From NCBI RefSeq assembly GCF_036588685.1, contig NC_086374.1:30062886-30126885 (forward strand): a stretch of 64,000 nucleotides of DNA. Reading direction: 5' to 3'. The position numbers were made by a program, and so were the translations under genes. Below are positions 59,615 through 64,000 of the stretch, piece after piece (position 1 is the stretch's first letter; every line of letters starts with the position of its first letter). The DNA comes from Mytilus trossulus. Taxonomy: Eukaryota > Mollusca > Bivalvia > Mytilida > Mytilidae. The notes under the pieces were generated by a model, which searched no databases, had not been told where the DNA came from, and saw only the letters and a program-made list of their open reading frames with translations.

Positions 59615-59620
59615 TTTATT
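59615..59620 (-). promoter_or_regulatory. RPL35: Candidate RPL35 poly(A) signal
   Basis: On the minus strand AATAAA lies four bases past the stop codon; another AATAAA overlaps the stop itself. Very short 3' UTRs are usual for ribosomal protein genes. Confidence 0.5.
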
Positions 59621-59623
59621 AAT

Positions 59624-59855
59624 TTATTCCTTGACAGCATACTTTCGGACAGGGTACAGACGTTCCTTGCGCTGTTGTTTAGCTGTTTTTATGGAAAGTT
59701 CATAACTGTTAAGGGCTCTCCTCATGGCTCTTGTCTTCTTTGGACGCAAGTCCTTTGGCTTGTGGCGTTTTGTCTTGTAGAACTTTCTCAGATTTTCTTT
59801 TTGAGTCTGGTGCATCACTGTCAAGACACGAGCAATTGATTTACGCACAACTCGA
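59624..59855 (-). CDS. RPL35: Ribosomal protein L35 (uL29), last exon
   Basis: The exon follows the acceptor GTTTTTATTTTCAG, begins in phase 2 (last base of a split codon) and encodes 76 residues plus stop. It reads [60 protein letters not shown] and [16 protein letters not shown]. This is the C-terminal two thirds of eukaryotic RPL35 (about 123 residues), nearly collinear with the vertebrate protein. RPL35 is a 60S subunit protein near the exit tunnel, a docking area for nascent-chain factors. The N-terminal exons are not seen and must lie beyond 64000, so the adjoining intron is over 4.1 kb. That intron, on the same strand, contains the C/D snoRNA array. Confidence 0.95.
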
Positions 59856-60119
59856 CTGAAAATAAAAACCAACACATATTTATTATAAACTCACAATAAA
59901 ATGGTTTCATTACTTTACTATTAGAATTTCAAATAGTTTCTATATTAAATTATACTGAACTTTTTATCAAAATTAAGCTCATTGATATTATTAAAATTGT
60001 ATGTATGCATTCTATAGCCTTTAATTTATCTCAACAAACTGAAAACTAATTAAGATTCTTTTATAACTTGGTCAATTTGCATGACTTGCTTGCAACCGCA
60101 TAAGATTATTACAAACCAA
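59856..60119 (-). other. RPL35 intron between last exon and snoRNA array
   Basis: AT-rich; no C or D boxes in the right order and no exon. Confidence 0.5.
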
Positions 60120-60307
60120 ACCAGGAAAATGAATACTATTACTATAAAATAAAGTCTCAGAAAAACTATGAAAAGAATTCCAACCTTCAGTGGGAGATGC
60201 TATTGCATTGGTTCAATACTAAACTAGGTCACACTTAAGACTTAAAACTAGCATCAATTTATGAAGAACTTAAAAATTGGAAGTTATTATAAAAACAAGA
60301 GCGAAAT

Positions 60308-60388
60308 AAACTGAATCAGGCCTATCGATCCAATGTTTTATTATTCAACATTTCTGTTCAGATAGAAACATTTCATCATATACAGTTT
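60308..60388 (-). ncRNA. C/D box snoRNA, copy 1
   Basis: Minus-strand order: terminal stem AAACTG, C box ATGATGA (60379-60373), D' box CTGA (60361-60358), antisense ATTGGATCGATAGGC, D box CTGA (60319-60316), stem CAGTTT. Length is 81 nt. The guide pairs over 12 nt with GCCTATCGATCC, which I recall from animal and yeast 28S/25S rRNA. By the box D plus five rule it would direct 2'-O-methylation of the A in GCCUAUCG. It lies in the RPL35 intron on the sense strand, as intron-encoded snoRNAs do. Confidence 0.88.
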
Positions 60389-60748
60389 ATTTATCTCTCT
60401 ATTCTGGAGTTATTAGGTGATGCAACAACATCAATGATGTCAGATTATAGCATCATGGAAGAATTCTGGCCTTCAATATGGGATGTTATATATTGGTTCT
60501 ATAACAAACTAGGTCAAAATAAAAGCAGACTTAAAATTTGGAATTTAATTATCAGGACACAGTAAATTCTTCAAAATGATGAGCATTTATGTAAATAATA
60601 AGTTTATAACAGAAACGTACTACAATGTATTATGGTGACAGGTGCTAGCCACATATCTTAGCCAGTTTCTGTTTTCTTCAAATAAAAGCAGCATTCATTT
60701 GTAAATTAAAGGGCTTACAAATTGTTAGTTATTAGAACAAGAGCTAAT

Positions 60749-60829
60749 AAACTGAATCAGGCCTATCGATCCAATGTTTTATTATTCAACATGTTTGTTC
60801 AGATAGAAACATTTCATCATCTACAGTTT
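60749..60829 (-). ncRNA. C/D box snoRNA, copy 2
   Basis: Same boxes and guide as copy 1. It has CATGTTTG where copy 1 has CATTTCTG (plus strand) and TAG before the C box. Confidence 0.88.
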
Positions 60830-61156
60830 ATTTTTATCTCTATTCTCAAGATATACGATGAGGCAATGACATCAATAAATGATAGCTTCATGGAAGATTT
60901 CTGGCCTCGAGTGGATGTTATTGGTTCAATCCTAAAGTAAATCACAAGAAACTCTTTAAAGTTTGGAATTTGAAGATAAGAACATAGAAAACTCCTCAAA
61001 ATGACAAGAGTTAACTGAAATAGTTTCTGACAGAAATGTACCAATGTTGGCAGGTGTTAGATACAGATATTTGCTAGTTTTAGTCTAATATGAAGAAATG
61101 CAGCACCAATTTATAAAGGACTTAAAAATAGGAAGTTATTAAAACAAGAGCTAATT

Positions 61157-61237
61157 AAACTGAATCAGGCCTATCGATCCAATGTTTTATTATTCAACAT
61201 TTCTGTTCAGATAGAAACATTTCATCATATACAGTTT
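61157..61237 (-). ncRNA. C/D box snoRNA, copy 3
   Basis: Identical to copy 1 through boxes, guide and terminal stem. A MITE lies about 100 bp beyond it in the same unit. Confidence 0.88.
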
Positions 61238-61335
61238 ATTTATCTCTCTATTCTGGAGATATTAGGCGAGACAATAACATCAATTATGATAGCTTCATGG
61301 AAGATTTCTGGCCTTCAGTGTGGGATGTTATTGGT

Positions 61336-61567
61336 GAGGGCCCTCGTGGGGTTTTTGATTATGTGATTACTTGGCCGTTTTTTTAATGATTATTTGATTA
61401 TTAAGTCAAATATTTCATGAATTATTTGATTACCTAGGACTGTATTTTTAGTTTATGATTATTTGATTACTAAAGATAAGCAAATATTTAATGATTATGT
61501 GATTATATTGGCAAAAAAATGGTGATTATGTGATTACTAGGAACCCCCCCCCCCCATGAGGGGCCTC
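61336..61567. mobile_element. 232-bp MITE inserted in the snoRNA array
   Basis: The ends GAGGGCCCTCGTGGGG and CCCCATGAGGGGCCTC are imperfect inverted repeats. ATTGGT flanks both sides (61330-61335, 61568-61573) and occurs once at this place in other units (GTTATTGGTTC). The interior has repeated TGATTATTTGATTA blocks and a C13 run. It is non-coding. A partial relative is at 53368-53552. Confidence 0.85.
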
Positions 61568-61811
61568 ATTGGTTCTATCATAAACTAAGCCACACTTAAG
61601 ACTTACAATTTGGAATTCAATGATCAGAACACAATAAAATGACAAAAGTTAACTGTTAATAGTTAATAACAGAAATGTACTAATGTACTAATGATGACAG
61701 GTGTTAGCCACAGATTTTTGCCTTCTTTTAACCAATTCAAATAAAAGCAGCATTCATTGGGAAAAATATTACAAATTGATAGTTATTAGACATGTTAGAA
61801 CAAGAGCTTAT

Positions 61812-61892
61812 AAACTGAATCAGGCCTATCGATCCAATGTTTTATTATTCAACATGTTTGTTCAGATAGAAACATTTCATCATCTACAGTTT
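61812..61892 (-). ncRNA. C/D box snoRNA, copy 4
   Basis: Boxes, guide and stem as in copy 2, including the CATGTTTG variant. Confidence 0.88.
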
Positions 61893-62308
61893 ATTTTCTC
61901 TTTTTTCTCAAGCTATTCGGTAATGCAATCAATAACGAGAGCATCATGGTAGAATTCTGGTCTTCAGTGTGGGATGTTAATGAATTAATTCAATTCTAAA
62001 TTTTAAACCATAGAAAACCATGAAATTATGTTGATGACGTCACGGTCACTTCAATGACTTGACTCAATTATGTCTATGGGCTGATAACAAAATAGCTTCA
62101 GCCAATCAGAAGACATGTTACATCCATAATTTAATTATTTAAGTTAAGAGCAAAGTAAAATCATTGAAATGATAAGAGTTAACTGTAAATAGTTTCAGAC
62201 AGAAAAGTAATAATGGCGACAGGTGTTGGCCACAGGATTTTGCTTCTTTTTTTCCAATAAAAAAAAAATGCAGCATCCAATTATGAAGAACTTAAAATTG
62301 GAAGTTAG

Positions 62309-62390
62309 AAACTGAATCAGGCCTATCGATCCAATGTTTTTTTTATTCAACATTTCTGTTCAGATAGAAACATTTCATCACATACAGTTT
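62309..62390 (-). ncRNA. C/D box snoRNA, copy 5
   Basis: C box is GTGATGA, still a consensus form, and there is one extra T in the loop. Guide and D box are unchanged. Just beyond it a ~42-bp stretch (GATATAAGATGAGGCA and neighbours, 62411-62466) is duplicated in tandem. Confidence 0.86.
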
Positions 62391-62769
62391 ATTTTTCTCT
62401 CTGTTCTCAAGATATAAGATGAGGCACAGTTTATTTTTCTCTCTGTTCTCAAGATATAAGATGAGGCAACAACATCAATCATGTCAGATGATAGCATTAT
62501 GGAAGAATTCTGGCCTTCAGTATGGGATGTTATATAATCATAAACTAGGTCAAACTAAAAGGAAACATTTTGAAATTAATTATCAGAACACAGTTAATTC
62601 TTCAAAATGACAAGAGTTAATGTAAATGGTTAATAACAGAAATGTACTATTATGGTAACAGGTGTTAGACACATATCTTTGCTAGTTTCTGTCTAATTCA
62701 AATAAAAGCAGCATTCATTTGTAAAATTAAAGGGCTTACAAATTGTTAGTTATTAGACCAAGAGCTAAT

Positions 62770-62850
62770 AAACTGAATCAGGCCTATCGATCCAATGTTT
62801 TATTATTCAACATTTCTGTTCAGATAGAAACATATCATCACATACAGTTC
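62770..62850 (-). ncRNA. C/D box snoRNA, copy 6
   Basis: C box GTGATGA. The terminal stem has one changed pair (GAACTG against CAGTTT). Guide and D box unchanged. Confidence 0.86.
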
Positions 62851-63197
62851 ATTTTTCTCTCTGTTCTCAAGATACAAGATAAGGCAACAACATCAATTAT
62901 GTCAGATGATAGCATCATGGAAGATTTCTAGCCTTCAGTACGGGAAGTTTTATATTGGTTCTATCATAAACTAGGTCAAACTAAAAGTAAAGACTTAACA
63001 TTTTGAATTTAATTATCAGAACACAGTTAAATTCTTTAAAATGACGAGAGTTAAAGTAAATGGTTAATAACAGAAATGTACTTTTATGGTAACAGGTGTT
63101 AGACACATATCTCAGCTAGTTTCTGTCTAATTCAAATAAAAGCAGTATTCATTTGCAAAAATCTTACAAATTGTGAGTTATTAGAACAAAAGCTTAT

Positions 63198-63279
63198 AAA
63201 CTGAATCAGGCCTATCGATCCAATGTTTTTTTTATTCAACATTTCTGTTCAGATAGAAACATTTCATCATATACAGTTT
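63198..63279 (-). ncRNA. C/D box snoRNA, copy 7
   Basis: As copy 1 with one extra base in the A/T run. Confidence 0.87.
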
Positions 63280-63602
63280 ATTTATCTCTCTATTCTTGAG
63301 ATATTAGATGAGACAATAACATCAATTATGATAGCTTCATGAAAGATTTCTGGTCTTCACTAGGAGATGTTAATGCTTCAAATCTAAACTCAGTCACACT
63401 AAAAGAGATACAATTAAGAATTTATAGATCAAAACAAAGTAAATTACTCTAAATGAAGAGAGTTAACTGTGAATAGTTTATAACAGATATGTACTGATGG
63501 TGACAGGCGTTAGCCACAAATCTTTGCCAGTTTCGAATATAAAGAAATGCTGCACCCATTCATGAAGAACTTAAAAATTGGAAGTTGTGATAAGAGCTAA
63601 AT

Positions 63603-63683
63603 AAACTGAATCAGGCCTATCGATCCAATGTTTTATTATTCAACATGTTTGTTCAGATAGAAACATTTCATCATCTACAGTTT
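63603..63683 (-). ncRNA. C/D box snoRNA, copy 8
   Basis: As copy 2, with all boxes and the guide intact. Confidence 0.87.
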
Positions 63684-63965
63684 ATTTTCTCAAGCTATTC
63701 GATAATGCAACCAATAATGATAGTATCATGGTAGATTTCGGGCTTCAGTGGGAGATGTTAATGAATTGGTTCAATTCTATACTATAACACAAATGAACTA
63801 AAGACTTTATAAAGTTGGTCTTTGTTATCATCATGTAACAAAGATCAGAACAAAGTAAAATCATTGAAATGACGAGTGTTAGCCACAAATCTTTGCTAGC
63901 GTTTAATATAAAGAAGTACAGCATCCTCTTTTGAAGAACTTGGAAGGTAAGCCAAAAAGCTTAAT

Positions 63966-64000
63966 AAACTGAATCAGGCCTATCGATCCAATGTTTGATT
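63966..64000 (-). ncRNA. C/D box snoRNA, copy 9, cut by window end
   Basis: Only the 3' part is inside the window: antisense element, D box and 3' stem. One base differs near the edge (GTTTGATT). Confidence 0.7.

Larger units (their letters stand above)
60120..64000 (-). repeat. Tandem array of ~360-660-bp units, each with one snoRNA
   Basis: Start-to-start spacing of the snoRNA core is about 441, 408, 655, 497, 461, 428, 405 and 363 bp. The 655-bp unit contains a 232-bp MITE. Other shared blocks include GACAGGTGTTAGCCACA and ATGGAAGATTTCTGGCCTTC. These drift far more between units than the snoRNA core does. The array runs off the right edge of the window. Confidence 0.92.

Noticed and set aside
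60638..61080. A second snoRNA in each array unit around GACAGGTGTTAGCCAC or TGATGACAGG
   Set aside because: The apparent C box is present in only one unit and no D box and stem pair with it consistently.

Overview
The window is animal nuclear DNA: AT-rich, with spliced genes using GT/AG introns and a dense load of dispersed repeats. Several repeat families match ones I remember as abundant in bivalve molluscs, especially mussels (Mytilus-like). That placement is from memory, not from a search.

Three host genes can be supported. (1) A minus-strand coiled-coil gene of unknown function runs from about 34.7 kb down to 3.86 kb. Its five coding exons all meet in phase 0. (2) A complete KLHL20 orthologue (BTB-BACK-Kelch adaptor of a CUL3 ubiquitin ligase) has eight coding exons on the plus strand, 43.54-49.05 kb, giving 580 residues. 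(3) The last exon of ribosomal protein L35 (RPL35) lies on the minus strand at 59.62-59.86 kb.

Upstream of the RPL35 exon, from 60.1 kb to the window edge, is a tandem array of roughly 360-660-bp units. Each unit carries an almost invariant 81-82-nt C/D box snoRNA on the RPL35 strand. There are eight complete copies and one cut by the window end. Each has C box, D' box, D box and terminal stem, and a 12-nt antisense element next to box D that matches, from memory, a conserved 28S rRNA segment. This looks like a multicopy intronic snoRNA locus.

The most unusual mobile structure is a 20.4-kb element (12343-32724) in an intron of the coiled-coil gene. It is one giant palindrome. Two arms of about 7 kb of shared sequence each hold a decayed DDE integrase/transposase gene and meet head to head in a satellite block (20.69-25.89 kb, main period 345 bp). 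It is flanked by a 6-bp target duplication (TTACTT), and removing it restores an older dispersed repeat exactly. A 6-bp duplication plus an integrase-like enzyme recalls the eukaryotic IS3EU-type DNA transposons, but that assignment is inference.

The rest is transposon debris: Penelope-like reverse transcriptase remnants (1-2.9 kb, 8.9-9.8 kb), a 5'-truncated LINE (36.1-37.9 kb), a hAT remnant (54.1-55.2 kb), foldback MITEs (10.6 and 39.5 kb), nested elements (55.2-58.4 kb), tRNA-related SINE-like units and short tandem repeats. No CRISPR, operon or prokaryotic signal was seen.
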